Assembly: GCF_000217715.1 (NCBI RefSeq)
Contig: NC_015666.1
Span: 508,270-572,269, forward strand
Direction of reading: 5' to 3'
Length of the DNA: 64,000 nucleotides
From: Halopiger xanaduensis SH-6
GTDB taxonomy: Archaea; Halobacteriota; Halobacteria; Halobacteriales; Natrialbaceae
Positions 53,381-61,985 of this stretch are shown here, piece by piece; position 1 is the stretch's first letter; every line of letters starts with the position of its first letter. Under the pieces are notes generated by a model. It did no database searches, was not told where the DNA came from, and saw only the letters and a list, made by a program, of their open reading frames with translations. The position numbers and the translations under genes are program-made.

Positions 53381-54493
53381 GTGACCGAAAAACGCGAGTA
53401 TACCGACGACTATCCCGACAAGACGCTGTACATCCCCGGTCCGACCGAAGTGCGCGAGGACGTCATCGAAGAGATGAGCCAGCCGATGTTCGGCCATCGG
53501 ATGGACCGCATGACCGACCTCTACACGACCGTCGTCGAGGACACGAAGGAGTTCCTCGGCACCGACAACGAGGTCATCATCCTCACCGGCTCCGGGACCG
53601 AATTCATGGAGAGTTCGATCCTCAACCTCGTCGACGAGGACGTCCTCGTGACGACCTGCGGGAGTTTCAGCGAGCGCCAGGCCAACGTCGCCGAACGGCT
53701 GGGCAAGAACGTCGACACCCTCGAGTACGAGTGGGGACAGGCGGTCAAACCCGAGGGCGTCCGGGAGAAACTCGAGGAGAGCGACACCGACTACGACGCC
53801 GTCACCTGCGTGATGAACGAGTCCTCGACGGGCGTCCGCAACCCGATCGAGGAGATCGGCGACGTCGTCGCGGAGTACCCGGACACCTACTTCATCGTCG
53901 ACGCCGTCTCCGCGCTGGGCGGCGACTACGTCGACATCGACGAGCACAACATCGACGTCATCTTCACGTCGGTCCAGAAGGCCTTCGCCATGCCGCCCGG
54001 ACTCGCGGTCTGCGTCGTCAGCGACGAGGCCTACGAGCGCGAACTCCAGAAGGACAGCGCGTCGTGGTACGGCGGCTTCCAGCGCTCGCTGGATTACTAC
54101 GACCGGAAGGGCCAGACCCACTCGACGCCCGCTATCCCGGTCATGCTCGCCTACCGCAAGCAGATGAAACACATGCTCGAGGAGGGCCACGGCGCCCGCG
54201 ACGAGCGCCACCGCGAGATGGCCGAGTACACCCGCGAGTGGGCCCGCGAGCACTTCGCCATGTTCCCCGAGGAGGGCTACGAGTCCCAGACGGTGTCCTG
54301 CATCGAGAACACCCAGGGGATCAACGTCGCCGAGACCATCGACGCCGTCAGCGAGGAGTACGACTTCGTCTTCTCGAACGGCTACGGCTCCCAGCTGGGT
54401 GAGAAGACCTTCCGCATCGGCCACATGGGCAAACACGACCTCGAGTCGATCGAGCGGCTGACCGACGCGATCGAGGACGTCGCCGGGCTGTAA
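53381..54493 (+). CDS. Class V aminotransferase (alanine-glyoxylate/serine-glyoxylate type)
   Basis: A 370-residue PLP enzyme. The fold-type I core includes GSGTEFMESSILNL, the PLP-phosphate loop, the Asp near VDAVSALGGDYVDID, and the Schiff-base Lys in TSVQKAFAMPPG (about 201-202). The opening YIPGPTEVREDVIEEM is typical of the AGT/SgaA branch. It transfers amino groups between serine or alanine and glyoxylate. The start is decided by the AGGTG site; the 53372 GTG adds three residues. Confidence 0.92.
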   Translation: MTEKREYTDDYPDKTLYIPGPTEVREDVIEEMSQPMFGHRMDRMTDLYTTVVEDTKEFLGTDNEVIILTGSGTEFMESSILNLVDEDVLVTTCGSFSERQANVAERLGKNVDTLEYEWGQAVKPEGVREKLEESDTDYDAVTCVMNESSTGVRNPIEEIGDVVAEYPDTYFIVDAVSALGGDYVDIDEHNIDVIFTSVQKAFAMPPGLAVCVVSDEAYERELQKDSASWYGGFQRSLDYYDRKGQTHSTPAIPVMLAYRKQMKHMLEEGHGARDERHREMAEYTREWAREHFAMFPEEGYESQTVSCIENTQGINVAETIDAVSEEYDFVFSNGYGSQLGEKTFRIGHMGKHDLESIERLTDAIEDVAGL

Positions 54494-54538
54494 CCGGCGG
54501 TCACGGACGACTCGGATTCCGCTTTCGGTCGCCAACGA

Positions 54539-55891
54539 TCAACGGAACAGCCCGTTGAGCCACTCGACGAAATCCCGTATCGCGTTCGCGAGCCACTCGA
54601 GCGCCGCCTCGAGTCGATTCCCGGTGCGTTCGCCGTCCCGATCCGCGCCGCGGTCGGGCTCGTCGTCGACCGCGCCGTCCTCTGCTAGTGCCGCACGAGC
54701 GTCGACGAGCCCGTACCCTTCTTCGCAGTTCTCGAAGACTGGCTCCGCCGACTCGGTGAGAGCCTGCCGAACCGCTTCGTTCGGGCCGGGTCCGTCCTCG
54801 TCCACGGTCTCCCAGACCAGCGCCGCGACGCCGGTGACGAACGGGCAGGCCATGCTCGTCCCGCTCGCCTCGGCGTACTCGTTGTCGACGACGCTCGAGA
54901 CGATGTTCGTACCCGGCGCGAGCAGGTCGACCGCGGAGCCGACGCTGCTGTAGGACGCCAGCGAGTCGTCCTCGTCCGTCGCGGCGACCGCGAGGACGTC
55001 CTCGTGGGTCGCCGGGTAGGTCATCGTCTCCGCGTCGCAGGTGCCGTCGCCCGGATTCCCCTCGTTTCCGGCCGCGGAGAGTAGGAGATGGCCCTCCTCG
55101 TGGGCGCTCGCGATCGCCTCCGCGAGCGTCTCGCTCTCGGTCTCGCCGCCGAGGCTCATCGAGATGAGCTCGACGTCGTTCGACATGCACCAGTCGATCC
55201 CGGCGATCAGTTCGCTGTACCGGCCGCGGCCCTCGTCGTCGAGCACCTTTACTGCGTAGCAGTTCGCGTTCGGCGCGGTCCCCACGACGCCGAGATCGTT
55301 GTCCAGCGCGCCGGCGATGCCGGCGACGTGGGTCCCGTGCCCGTGCCGATCCTCGTAGTCGCCGGGCGGCCCGGACGCCGTGAAGTTCCGGCCGCCCGCA
55401 ACCTCGAGGCTACAGTGGTCGGTCTGGATGCCCGTATCGAGGATGCCGATGTCGACGCCCGTTCCGTCCGGCTCGACGTCGTCGGCGCCGATTCGCTCGT
55501 GCCCCCACGACGCTCGCTGGTCCGGGTGGGTCGAACAGTCCGCCCTGTCCGGGGGCAGTAGTACGTCCAGTAGCGAGGGATCCCAGTCGTCGGGAATTCC
55601 CGTCTCGTCGTCCTCCTCGACCGCCGCGACGCCGGTCGCCGAAAGGAGGTCGTCCAATCGGCTCTCGGGAACCTCCGCGACCACGAAGTCGAAGTTGTCG
55701 TACTCGAGAACCGTCGTCCCGCCGACGGATTCGACGACCTCGAGGAGGTTGCCGAGCAGGCCGTTCCGCGGGTGGACGAACACTCTGCGGGTGTCCGTCC
55801 TCGAGCCTGCTGCCGACGCCGTCGTTCCGAGTACCCCAGTCGCGACGCCGGCTCCGACGCTCTGCAGAAGCTGCCGACGGCTGAGAGTCAT
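54539..55891 (-). CDS. Halolysin-like subtilase (S8 serine peptidase)
   Basis: A 450-residue exported protease. The Tat motif SRRQLLQ is at residues 4-10. A propeptide (about 30-95) precedes the S8 domain, with D152 in ILDTG, H185 in HGHGTHVAG, N275 in AAGNEG and S346 in GTSMACP. The C-terminus (about 395-450) is an acidic linker followed by an amphipathic helix ALEWLANAIRDFVEWLNGLF, which is smaller than the C-terminal domain of classic halolysins. All four catalytic residues are intact. Confidence 0.94.
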   Translation of the reverse strand: MTLSRRQLLQSVGAGVATGVLGTTASAAGSRTDTRRVFVHPRNGLLGNLLEVVESVGGTTVLEYDNFDFVVAEVPESRLDDLLSATGVAAVEEDDETGIPDDWDPSLLDVLLPPDRADCSTHPDQRASWGHERIGADDVEPDGTGVDIGILDTGIQTDHCSLEVAGGRNFTASGPPGDYEDRHGHGTHVAGIAGALDNDLGVVGTAPNANCYAVKVLDDEGRGRYSELIAGIDWCMSNDVELISMSLGGETESETLAEAIASAHEEGHLLLSAAGNEGNPGDGTCDAETMTYPATHEDVLAVAATDEDDSLASYSSVGSAVDLLAPGTNIVSSVVDNEYAEASGTSMACPFVTGVAALVWETVDEDGPGPNEAVRQALTESAEPVFENCEEGYGLVDARAALAEDGAVDDEPDRGADRDGERTGNRLEAALEWLANAIRDFVEWLNGLFR

Positions 55892-55991
55892 GCGTGCTGG
55901 AAAGTCAAGCCTCGAGATAAGCTTTCTGTGCTGCCCTCATTCGTGGTAGATAGATTTCAGATGAGACTGCAGGTGAAATTGCTGGCCGTGA

Positions 55992-56020
55992 GGACGCTCC
56001 GAGCACTTCGAGGAGCGTCC
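55992..56020. repeat. Inverted repeat with 9-base arms
   Basis: GGACGCTCC (55992-56000) and GGAGCGTCC (56012-56020) are exact inverted copies separated by 11 bases. The arms are long enough to form a hairpin in either strand's RNA. Confidence 0.55.
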
Positions 56021-56144
56021 GAACCGGGGAAGGGCAGGCTACTGATACACGGAGCGGAAAATAGCTGGGCAGCAGCTGCTGAAGCGAGCTACCAGCGTAC
56101 TGTCGGCGAGCGAGCGGTTTGAAAAACCCGAGCGACGCCGTTCA

Positions 56145-56163
56145 CCGAGCGCGTAGCGCTCGG
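56145..56163. repeat. Perfect 8-base hairpin with GTA loop
   Basis: CCGAGCGC (56145-56152), GTA, GCGCTCGG (56156-56163). This compact hairpin type recurs in haloarchaeal spacers and may act in termination or be a repeat unit. Confidence 0.55.
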
Positions 56164-56219
56164 GCTGACGACTGATGTGTGCGAGTGAAACGAGTGAACG
56201 GAAGGAGGATGTTTTCAAT

Positions 56220-56291
56220 CGAAATTTTGCCGAGGGACATCGCGCTGTGTGGCAACGCCACCAGCGCGATAGACCGCAGCGTAAAATTTCG
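56220..56291 (-). ncRNA. Nested stem-loop directly after the aIF-1A stop, possible 3' UTR or small RNA element
   Basis: Outer arms CGAAATTTT (56220-56228) and AAAATTTCG (56283-56291) pair over nine bases. An internal loop of 10 and 12 bases separates them from a second stem, ATCGCGCTG (56239-56247) with CAGCGCGAT (56262-56270). Above that, GTGGC (56249-56253) pairs with GCCAC (56257-56261) over an AAC loop, with T56248 bulged. The element begins two bases after the aIF-1A stop codon (56294-56296) on the minus strand. A bona fide structured RNA is suggested but not proven. Confidence 0.5.
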
Positions 56292-56293
56292 GT

Positions 56294-56584
56294 CTACTGG
56301 ATATGGCCTTCCTCGCGCAACTGGTCGGCTTCGCTCTTCTCGTAGCGCCAGGTGATATCGGCCTTCTCGTCCTGCCAGTCCCAGGGTTCGACGAGGACGA
56401 CGTCGTCCTCGCGGATCCAGATGCGTTTCTGCATCTTCCCCGGAATGCGCGCCGTTCGTTCCTGGCCGTCGGCACAGCGTACTTTCACCCGATTCGCCCC
56501 GAGCATGTCGGTGACGGTCGCGAAGACCTCGTCGTCCTCTGGCATCCGGAGGTTCTTGCGACCGCCGTCGCCGTCGTCACTCAT
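56294..56584 (-). CDS. Translation initiation factor aIF-1A
   Basis: A 96-residue S1-like OB-fold protein that binds the small ribosomal subunit at the A site during initiation. The family core ([20 protein letters not shown], about 29-48, then [20 protein letters not shown]) is intact, and the C-terminus includes [15 protein letters not shown]. The acidic N-terminal leader is short. A TATA-like region lies at 56609-56620. Its stop is directly followed by the nested stem-loop. Confidence 0.95.
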   Translation of the reverse strand: MSDDGDGGRKNLRMPEDDEVFATVTDMLGANRVKVRCADGQERTARIPGKMQKRIWIREDDVVLVEPWDWQDEKADITWRYEKSEADQLREEGHIQ

Positions 56585-56728
56585 ACGGGAGAATTCGCGT
56601 TGGAGGCGTTTAATCCTTTATCGATTTCCGCGCGGGGATCGCCCTACGTCGGAGAGACGAGCGAACGGGGGCCGCGGCGTCCGCTGCGAACGCGCGGACG
56701 ACCGCTCGAGCGGCCGGCAAACCACGTC

Positions 56729-56738
56729 GTTTATTTCC
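56729..56738 (+). promoter_or_regulatory. TATA box of the short membrane gene
   Basis: GTTTATTTCC lies 22-31 bases before the ATG at 56760. Confidence 0.55.
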
Positions 56739-56759
56739 GTCGCCTGACCACTCCTGCGT

Positions 56760-56939
56760 ATGATCGACAAGATCGGTCCCCTCGGGATCGTCGGCGTCGT
56801 GGTGTTACTCGGCGGTATCGGACTCATTGCCTACGCGAACCCGATCATCGCCGCGGGGATGGCGCTCGTGCTCGTCGGACTCGGACTGGTCGTGAAGTCG
56901 CTGGTGTCGGGCATGCTCCAGAGTTTCGGCATGTTTTGA
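56760..56939 (+). CDS. 59-residue two-helix membrane protein, DUF7470-like
   Basis: A very short protein with two membrane helices (about 8-25 and 29-48) and the end LVSGMLQSFGMF. The pattern matches a haloarchaeal short membrane family (DUF7470-like, recognised from memory). Length (59 aa) is below many annotation cut-offs. A strong TATA box and clear start and stop codons support a real gene. Function unknown. Confidence 0.75.
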   Translation: MIDKIGPLGIVGVVVLLGGIGLIAYANPIIAAGMALVLVGLGLVVKSLVSGMLQSFGMF

Positions 56940-56994
56940 TCGGTCGAGGACGGGGTGCTCGAGCGGACCGTGTGGCTGCGAACCCGCGTGGCCG

Positions 56995-57027
56995 TGAGAC
57001 TGCGAGACCGCGAGACCGCGAGACCGT
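56995..57027 (+). repeat. Four-fold tandem repeat of an 8-base unit
   Basis: The unit GAGACCGC (with single variants GAGACTGC and GAGACCGT) repeats four times in the spacer between the two small membrane genes. Probably simple slippage. Confidence 0.5.
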
Positions 57028-57075
57028 GCCATCGCACCCCCGACCGTTTTCCCCCCGCAGTGTCTCCGTCCGCGT

Positions 57076-57330
57076 ATGGGCTACTCGCTGCACTACTACG
57101 ATCTCGTGTTGGGGTGTATCGGCGGCAGTCTCGCCGCCGGGGCGCTCATCGGCTACTTCACGCCGATCGCCCTCGAGGTCTCGATCGCCGCGCTCGGTGT
57201 CGTGGCGCTCGCGTTCATCGGACACGCGCTGTTCGTCAACGGCCCGGTCGACGATACGGAGGATCTGACCGAGGAAGTCGACGTCGATGAGGTCCCGCAG
57301 GTGCTCTCGCCGACGGAGTCGGCGGACTGA
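57076..57330 (+). CDS. Small two-helix membrane protein
   Basis: An 84-residue protein with two membrane helices (about 9-30 and 35-55), then an acidic tail TEDLTEEVDVDEVPQVLS. The family is not known to me; start MGYSLHYYDLVLGCIGGSL is typical of a small haloarchaeal membrane protein family. It is convergent with the DUF460 gene. Confidence 0.75.
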   Translation: MGYSLHYYDLVLGCIGGSLAAGALIGYFTPIALEVSIAALGVVALAFIGHALFVNGPVDDTEDLTEEVDVDEVPQVLSPTESAD

Positions 57331-57388
57331 ACGGCGGCTCGCGGTCAGGCATCGCAGAACGAACCGAGAAAATCGCGGCGTCTCGACC

Positions 57389-59362
57389 TTAGACTTCGTT
57401 GTTGCCGGCCCGGTGCTCGCTGATGAGTTGGTCGACCATCTCGGCCTTCCGGTCGAGGCGGCGGTCGCGAGCGCGCTCGTGCCAATCGTCGATCACCGCC
57501 TCGACGTCGTCCTCGCGGGCGACGGCGAGTTCGTCGACCTCCTGCATGGCCACGTCGTCGGCGGGGCCGACGGGAATCTCCTCGTCGAAGAGGATCTCGT
57601 CGGCGATCTCCGAGAGTCCGCCGTCCTTGAGGATGACCCGCGGTTCGAAGTCCGCGAGTAGTTCGGCCGTCGAGCGACCCGCGCCGCTGGCGTCCCGGAG
57701 GTAGACGACGTCGCCGGGGGCGATCCCGTACTGCTCGTCGGCCTCCCGAATGGCCCCCTTGGTGAACTTCTCGACGACCTTCACGGGGACGAGCCCCTCC
57801 TTCTTCGCCGAGACGTCGCTGAAGTTCGAGTGGTCGAGCTTCCAGAGGGCCTTCATCCGCTCGACTTTCTTCTCGAGTTCCTCGACCTCCTCGCGGGCCT
57901 CGTCGCGCTCGTACTCGAGGCGCTCGGCCTTGCGGCGGTAGCGGGTGACCTCGCGGTCCTTCCGGACCTCCTTGCGCTCCTTGCGGCGGGCGGCCTCGAG
58001 TTCGGACTCGAGGTCGTCGATGCGGTCGTCCTTCTGCTCGAGGCGGTCCTCGAGGGTGTCGACGTGGGACTGGAGGCGTTCGACCTGGCGCTTGAGGTCC
58101 TTGATGCGCTTCTCTTCCTCGGTGAGTTCGCGGGGCTGGTGCTCGGTCTCGTCGGTCTCGGACTCGTCGTCGTCCTCCAAGTCCGCGAGGACGGCCTCGA
58201 CGCTCTCCTCGCCGGCGACGACGCGGGCGGTCACCTCGCCGCGGTCGACGCCCGGCGGGAGCTTCCGAGCGATGCGCTCGAACTGGTCCTCGCGGGCGTC
58301 GAAAGCGTACAGCGCGGCCGCCATGGCGTCCCGCTGGTGGTCGTTCTCGTAGGGGTGCTCGCGCGTGCGGTGTTGCTTCTCGTCGACGGGGAGGTCGGTC
58401 TCGGGGGCCCAGCCAGCGGCGTCGAAGCTCCGGCGGAACTTTTCGACCGTCTCGGGCATCGGCGTCACGTCGGCCGCGACGACGATCGGCCGGCCCCGCT
58501 CGACGATCCACTCGATCACCTCGGCGGTGTCGCTGGTGCGGGAGCTCCAGACGTCCAACACCTCGCCCTCGAGGCCGACGATGGCGACGGCGGTCGTCGT
58601 CCCGGGATCGATTCCGACGATGACGTGGTCCCGGCGCTTGGCGAGCGGCCGGAACTCGATCCCGTCCCGTCGCTCCCGTTCGATCTCGACGCGGACGTCG
58701 CCCGAGCGGTTGCGGGAGACCGGAATCTCGCTGGGCTTGGCTTCGACGGTGAAGATTGCGTTCGCGTAGCCGCCGTAGGCCTCGCGGGTATCCGTCTCGT
58801 ACGCGAGGTTGGCCTCCTCGAGTTCGGACTCGACCTCGCGAGCGCGGCGCTTGACCGAGCCGTGGATGCGGCGGGTGTATCGGTCCTCGCTCCAGCCGCC
58901 GCTGCCGGTCGAGCGGCCGCGGGCGACCTTGACTTCCGTCGTATCGGTGAACGCGGAGACCTCGTAGCCGACGTTGTGGGCCGCCAGGCGGGCCGCGGCC
59001 TCGGCCTCTTTCATCGGCTGCTTGCCGTAGGGGATTCCGTGGCGCTTCGCAACCCGGGAGAGGGGCTCGGGCTGCTCGGCGCCGGTCACCTGGACGAGCT
59101 TCGTGCCGGAGGGCAGCGAGCCGAGAAAGTGGATGAGCTGGTCCTTGTCGGCGGCCAGCTCGTACATGTTGTCCGTCGCGACGATCGCCGGCTCCTCGTC
59201 GTCGATCAGTCGCCGGAGTTTGCGGTGGGAGACGACGTCGCGGCGGACCTCCTCGCCGTCGTACCTCACCAGTGCGTAGGAGGGCGCGTCGCCCCGCACG
59301 TCGCCGCTTTGCACGTCGACTCCGAAGACGACTGCATCGAGCGCACTCGTTCGGGTGCTCAC
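57389..59362 (-). CDS. DUF460 protein with RNase H-like fold and coiled coil
   Basis: A 657-residue archaeal DUF460 protein. An N-terminal domain (to about 235) is followed by an RNase H-like core IVGIDPGTTTAVAIVGLEG (about 247-265) with an acidic catalytic-type Asp, then a long coiled coil (about 425-530) and a C-terminal domain. Related families (RuvC/YqgF fold) act as nucleases, so nucleic-acid cleavage or repair is likely but untested. It starts at GTG 59362, after a strong TTTATATTC box at 59384-59392. Confidence 0.9.
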   Translation of the reverse strand: MSTRTSALDAVVFGVDVQSGDVRGDAPSYALVRYDGEEVRRDVVSHRKLRRLIDDEEPAIVATDNMYELAADKDQLIHFLGSLPSGTKLVQVTGAEQPEPLSRVAKRHGIPYGKQPMKEAEAAARLAAHNVGYEVSAFTDTTEVKVARGRSTGSGGWSEDRYTRRIHGSVKRRAREVESELEEANLAYETDTREAYGGYANAIFTVEAKPSEIPVSRNRSGDVRVEIERERRDGIEFRPLAKRRDHVIVGIDPGTTTAVAIVGLEGEVLDVWSSRTSDTAEVIEWIVERGRPIVVAADVTPMPETVEKFRRSFDAAGWAPETDLPVDEKQHRTREHPYENDHQRDAMAAALYAFDAREDQFERIARKLPPGVDRGEVTARVVAGEESVEAVLADLEDDDESETDETEHQPRELTEEEKRIKDLKRQVERLQSHVDTLEDRLEQKDDRIDDLESELEAARRKERKEVRKDREVTRYRRKAERLEYERDEAREEVEELEKKVERMKALWKLDHSNFSDVSAKKEGLVPVKVVEKFTKGAIREADEQYGIAPGDVVYLRDASGAGRSTAELLADFEPRVILKDGGLSEIADEILFDEEIPVGPADDVAMQEVDELAVAREDDVEAVIDDWHERARDRRLDRKAEMVDQLISEHRAGNNEV

Positions 59363-59383
59363 GGATACCGTTAGGCAATCCCC

Positions 59384-59392
59384 GAATATAAA
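59384..59392 (-). promoter_or_regulatory. TATA box of the DUF460 gene
   Basis: Minus-strand TTTATATTC lies 22-30 bases before the GTG at 59362. Confidence 0.6.
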
Positions 59393-59467
59393 CCCATGGC
59401 GGGCGGTAACGGTGGTTCGCTCTCGAGAAGCAACGTTGAGACGCTGTACGACAGTCTATCTACAGTG

Positions 59468-59668
59468 TTACGATCCAACTAGATCGATCGCGAGCAGGAG
59501 CAAAAACGGCGCCAGCATCACGAGCAAGACCGGCGCGAAATCGGGGACGACGGTAAGGACGCCGAGACCGCCGATCGAAAGAACGAGTCCGACCGTCAGC
59601 GATCGCACCCGCGACTCGAGGCGCTCGATTCGCGCTTCCAGTTCGTCCGCGGAGGGCTGATTCACCAT
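59468..59668 (-). CDS. Small membrane protein with coiled-coil N-terminus
   Basis: A 66-residue protein. Residues 5-22 form a short coiled coil (ADELEARIERLESRVRSL) and the rest is two closely spaced membrane helices (about 24-63). No known family or function. The start ATG 59668 is divergent from the aldo/keto reductase gene. Confidence 0.7.
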   Translation of the reverse strand: MVNQPSADELEARIERLESRVRSLTVGLVLSIGGLGVLTVVPDFAPVLLVMLAPFLLLLAIDLVGS

Positions 59669-59746
59669 ACGTCGGTAGTTAGGTTCCTGTCAGAAATACG
59701 CTGCTGACGTCGAAGCTATTTGATGCTTCGGGAGGGAAACCCACGC

Positions 59747-60721
59747 ATGGAGTACACCACCCTCGGCTCGACCGGGATGGAAGTCAGCAAGATCTGTCTC
59801 GGCTGCATGAGCTTCGGCACCGACCGCAACTGGATGTTAGATCCCGAGGAGAGCCGCGAGCTCATCGAGCGCGCGATCGACCTCGGCATCAACTTCTTCG
59901 ACACGGCGAACGTCTACTCCGCGGGCGAGTCCGAGGAGATTCTGGGCGACGTGCTCGCCGACTACGACCGCGACCGGATGGTCGTCGCCTCCAAGGTCCG
60001 CTTCAGCGGCGCGACGGATCACCGGAACGCGACCGGACTCTCGAGAAAGACCATCGAGCAGGAACTCGAGCACTCCCTGGATCGACTGGGGATGGACACC
60101 CTCGATCTCTACCAGATCCACCGCTGGGATTACGACACGCCGATCGAGACGACACTGCGGGCGTTAGACGACGCGGTTCGACGCGACAAGGTCCGCCACG
60201 TCGGCGCCTCGTCGATGTGGGCCCACCAGTTCCTCGAGGCCCGGCGGGTGAGCGAGCGCGAGGGGCTGGCGCCCTTCGAGACGATGCAGAACCTCTACCA
60301 CCTGGCCTACCGCGAGGAGGAGCGCGAGATGTACCCCGTCTGCGAGCAGTACGACGTCGGGACGATCCCGTGGAGTCCGCTCGCGGCGGGCTACCTCGCG
60401 CGCCCTCACGAGGAGTTCCAGACGACAACTCGCGGCGAGCACGAGGCCAAGGAGGCCGGCGTCCCGTACCACGAGTTCCCGGGCAGCGAGGAGATCAACG
60501 AGCGGGTGCAGGAATTGGCCGACGAGAAGGGCGTCACGATGGCCCAGATCGCGCTGGCCTGGCACTTCCAGAACGACAACGTGACCGCGCCGATCGTCGG
60601 GACCTCGAGCGTCGAGCACCTCGAAGAAGCGGTGGAGGCGCTCGAGATCGACCTGTCGGATTCGGACGTCGACTACCTCGAGGAGCCGTACGAGCCGGTG
60701 CCGGTGTACGGCCACGAGTAG
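59747..60721 (+). CDS. Aldo/keto reductase
   Basis: A 324-residue NADPH-dependent reductase. The catalytic Asp/Tyr pair lies in FFDTANVYSAGESEE (Asp about 52, Tyr about 57), the catalytic Lys in VASKVRF (about 84), and His in YQIHRWDY (about 124). The C-terminal NADP loop is GTSSVEHLEEAVEAL. It resembles the AKR/YajO-like branch acting on aldehydes or ketones. Start 59747 is favoured by GGAGG at 59731-59735; an ATG at 59720 is also in frame. Confidence 0.93.
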   Translation: MEYTTLGSTGMEVSKICLGCMSFGTDRNWMLDPEESRELIERAIDLGINFFDTANVYSAGESEEILGDVLADYDRDRMVVASKVRFSGATDHRNATGLSRKTIEQELEHSLDRLGMDTLDLYQIHRWDYDTPIETTLRALDDAVRRDKVRHVGASSMWAHQFLEARRVSEREGLAPFETMQNLYHLAYREEEREMYPVCEQYDVGTIPWSPLAAGYLARPHEEFQTTTRGEHEAKEAGVPYHEFPGSEEINERVQELADEKGVTMAQIALAWHFQNDNVTAPIVGTSSVEHLEEAVEALEIDLSDSDVDYLEEPYEPVPVYGHE

Positions 60722-60737
60722 CGCCGCTGCCCCGAGC

Positions 60738-61673
60738 TCACTCCTCGTCCGAATCCGGATACGGAATCTCGAGTTTCTGTCCGTCCTCGGGGACCAATAC
60801 ATCACCGTCGAACACCTCGCCGGCTTCCCGCTCGTGGTCCTCGACGTGGCCCGCGTACCGCGAGGAAATGTGCATCAGCGCCAGTCGCTTCGCGCCGGCC
60901 CGGTTGGCGATCTCGGCGGCCTGCGTGGCCGTCGCGTGGGCCGTCTTCGCCGCGCGGTCGGCCCGATCCTCGGCGAAGGTCGCGTCGTGGATCAGCAGGT
61001 CCGGCTCGTCGGCGACCTCGAGCGTCGCCGCCGTCGGCCGGGTGTCGCCAGTGTAGACGATCGTCCGGCCCGGCCGCGGGTCGCCGACGACCTGCTCCGG
61101 TTCGACGACGGTACCGTCCTCGAGTTCGACGGGGGTTCCCTCGTGGAGTTGGGAAAACTTCGGCCCGACCGGAACGCCGAGTTCCTCGGCGCGTTCGCGG
61201 TCGAACCGGCCCTTGCGGTCGTCCTCGACGAGGGCGTAGCCGACCGACCGGGTATCGTGGTCGGTACCGAAGACCCGAATCTCGTACTCGTCGGCCCGGT
61301 AGGCGACGTCGCCGTCGCCGACCTCGTTGATCCGCACCGGAAACGCCGGGTCGTTGTCGAGGGCGTTCACGAGCGACTTGAGCTTGCGCCGCGTTCCCAG
61401 GGGCGTGTGGATCGCCAGCGGCTCCTCGCGGTCGTTGAAGTCCATCGTCTGGAGCAGCCCCGGAATCCCGAGGACGTGGTCGCCGTGGAGGTGCGTGACG
61501 AACAGGTGCGAGACGGAAAAGCCGGTGCCGAAGCGCATCATCTGGCGCTGGGTCCCTTCGCCGGCGTCGAACAGCAACCCCTCGCCCTCGCGGGAGACGA
61601 AGATTCCGCTCGGATTCCGCTCGGTCGTCGGAATCGCACCGGCCGTCCCCAGAAACGTCACGCGCAGTGGCAT
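60738..61673 (-). CDS. rnz: Ribonuclease Z (tRNA 3' endonuclease)
   Basis: A 311-residue metallo-beta-lactamase fold protein that removes the 3' trailer of tRNA precursors. The zinc motif HLHGDH is at 61-66, the HST-like LFDAGEGTQRQMMR segment is at 34-47, and FGTDHD plus HISSRY are downstream ligand motifs. The ATG at 61673 gives MPLRVTFLGTAGAIPTTERN, which is the standard start; upstream frame is shadow. Confidence 0.95.
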   Translation of the reverse strand: MPLRVTFLGTAGAIPTTERNPSGIFVSREGEGLLFDAGEGTQRQMMRFGTGFSVSHLFVTHLHGDHVLGIPGLLQTMDFNDREEPLAIHTPLGTRRKLKSLVNALDNDPAFPVRINEVGDGDVAYRADEYEIRVFGTDHDTRSVGYALVEDDRKGRFDRERAEELGVPVGPKFSQLHEGTPVELEDGTVVEPEQVVGDPRPGRTIVYTGDTRPTAATLEVADEPDLLIHDATFAEDRADRAAKTAHATATQAAEIANRAGAKRLALMHISSRYAGHVEDHEREAGEVFDGDVLVPEDGQKLEIPYPDSDEE

Positions 61674-61985
61674 CGGGTCGAGATGGGGCCGGGACAAGTA
61701 TACCGCCTTCGGATCTCGACGCTCGAATTTCGAATCGGGGCCTCGGCGTAGACGCCGACCGAGAACGACGTCTTCTCGACGACCAGGCCCGCGTGCCCCC
61801 GCAACGCGTACCCGTTCGATCGCCCCGCGGTCGGCGAGCGACTCGAAGGAGTCCCCGGAACGACGCGGGGCGGGCGTGTCAAATGCACAATCAGCAGCAG
61901 AACTCAATGTTTACATCGGTGCGCCTCGAATCGTCGGTGACTGCGAGCCGTCGTCCGATCGGAGACGGTCCGCGACTACGTCACA
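61674..61985. other. Divergent spacer rnz / surface protein
   Basis: A 312-base spacer that contains the rnz promoter at its left. A weak AT-richer patch lies at about 61870-61912. I see no ORF with haloarchaeal character, no tRNA and no repeats of note. Confidence 0.5.
61696..61704 (-). promoter_or_regulatory. rnz TATA box
   Basis: Minus-strand GGTATACTT lies 23-31 bases before the rnz ATG. Confidence 0.55.

Larger units (their letters stand above)
55892..56293. other. Hairpin-rich spacer between subtilase and aIF-1A
   Basis: This 402-base spacer has no convincing gene but holds three perfect-arm hairpins (55992-56020, 56145-56163, 56220-56291) and a GAGTGAAACGAGTGAAC near-repeat at about 56184-56200. 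It lies upstream of the minus-strand subtilase and downstream of the minus-strand aIF-1A. Base composition is lower in GC than the neighbouring genes. Confidence 0.6.

Noticed and set aside
56215-56475. A minus-strand frame crossing the aIF-1A end and the nested stem-loop
   Set aside because: It is out of frame with aIF-1A, carries many Arg/Ser residues and covers the stem-loop arms; the hairpin explains the sequence better.
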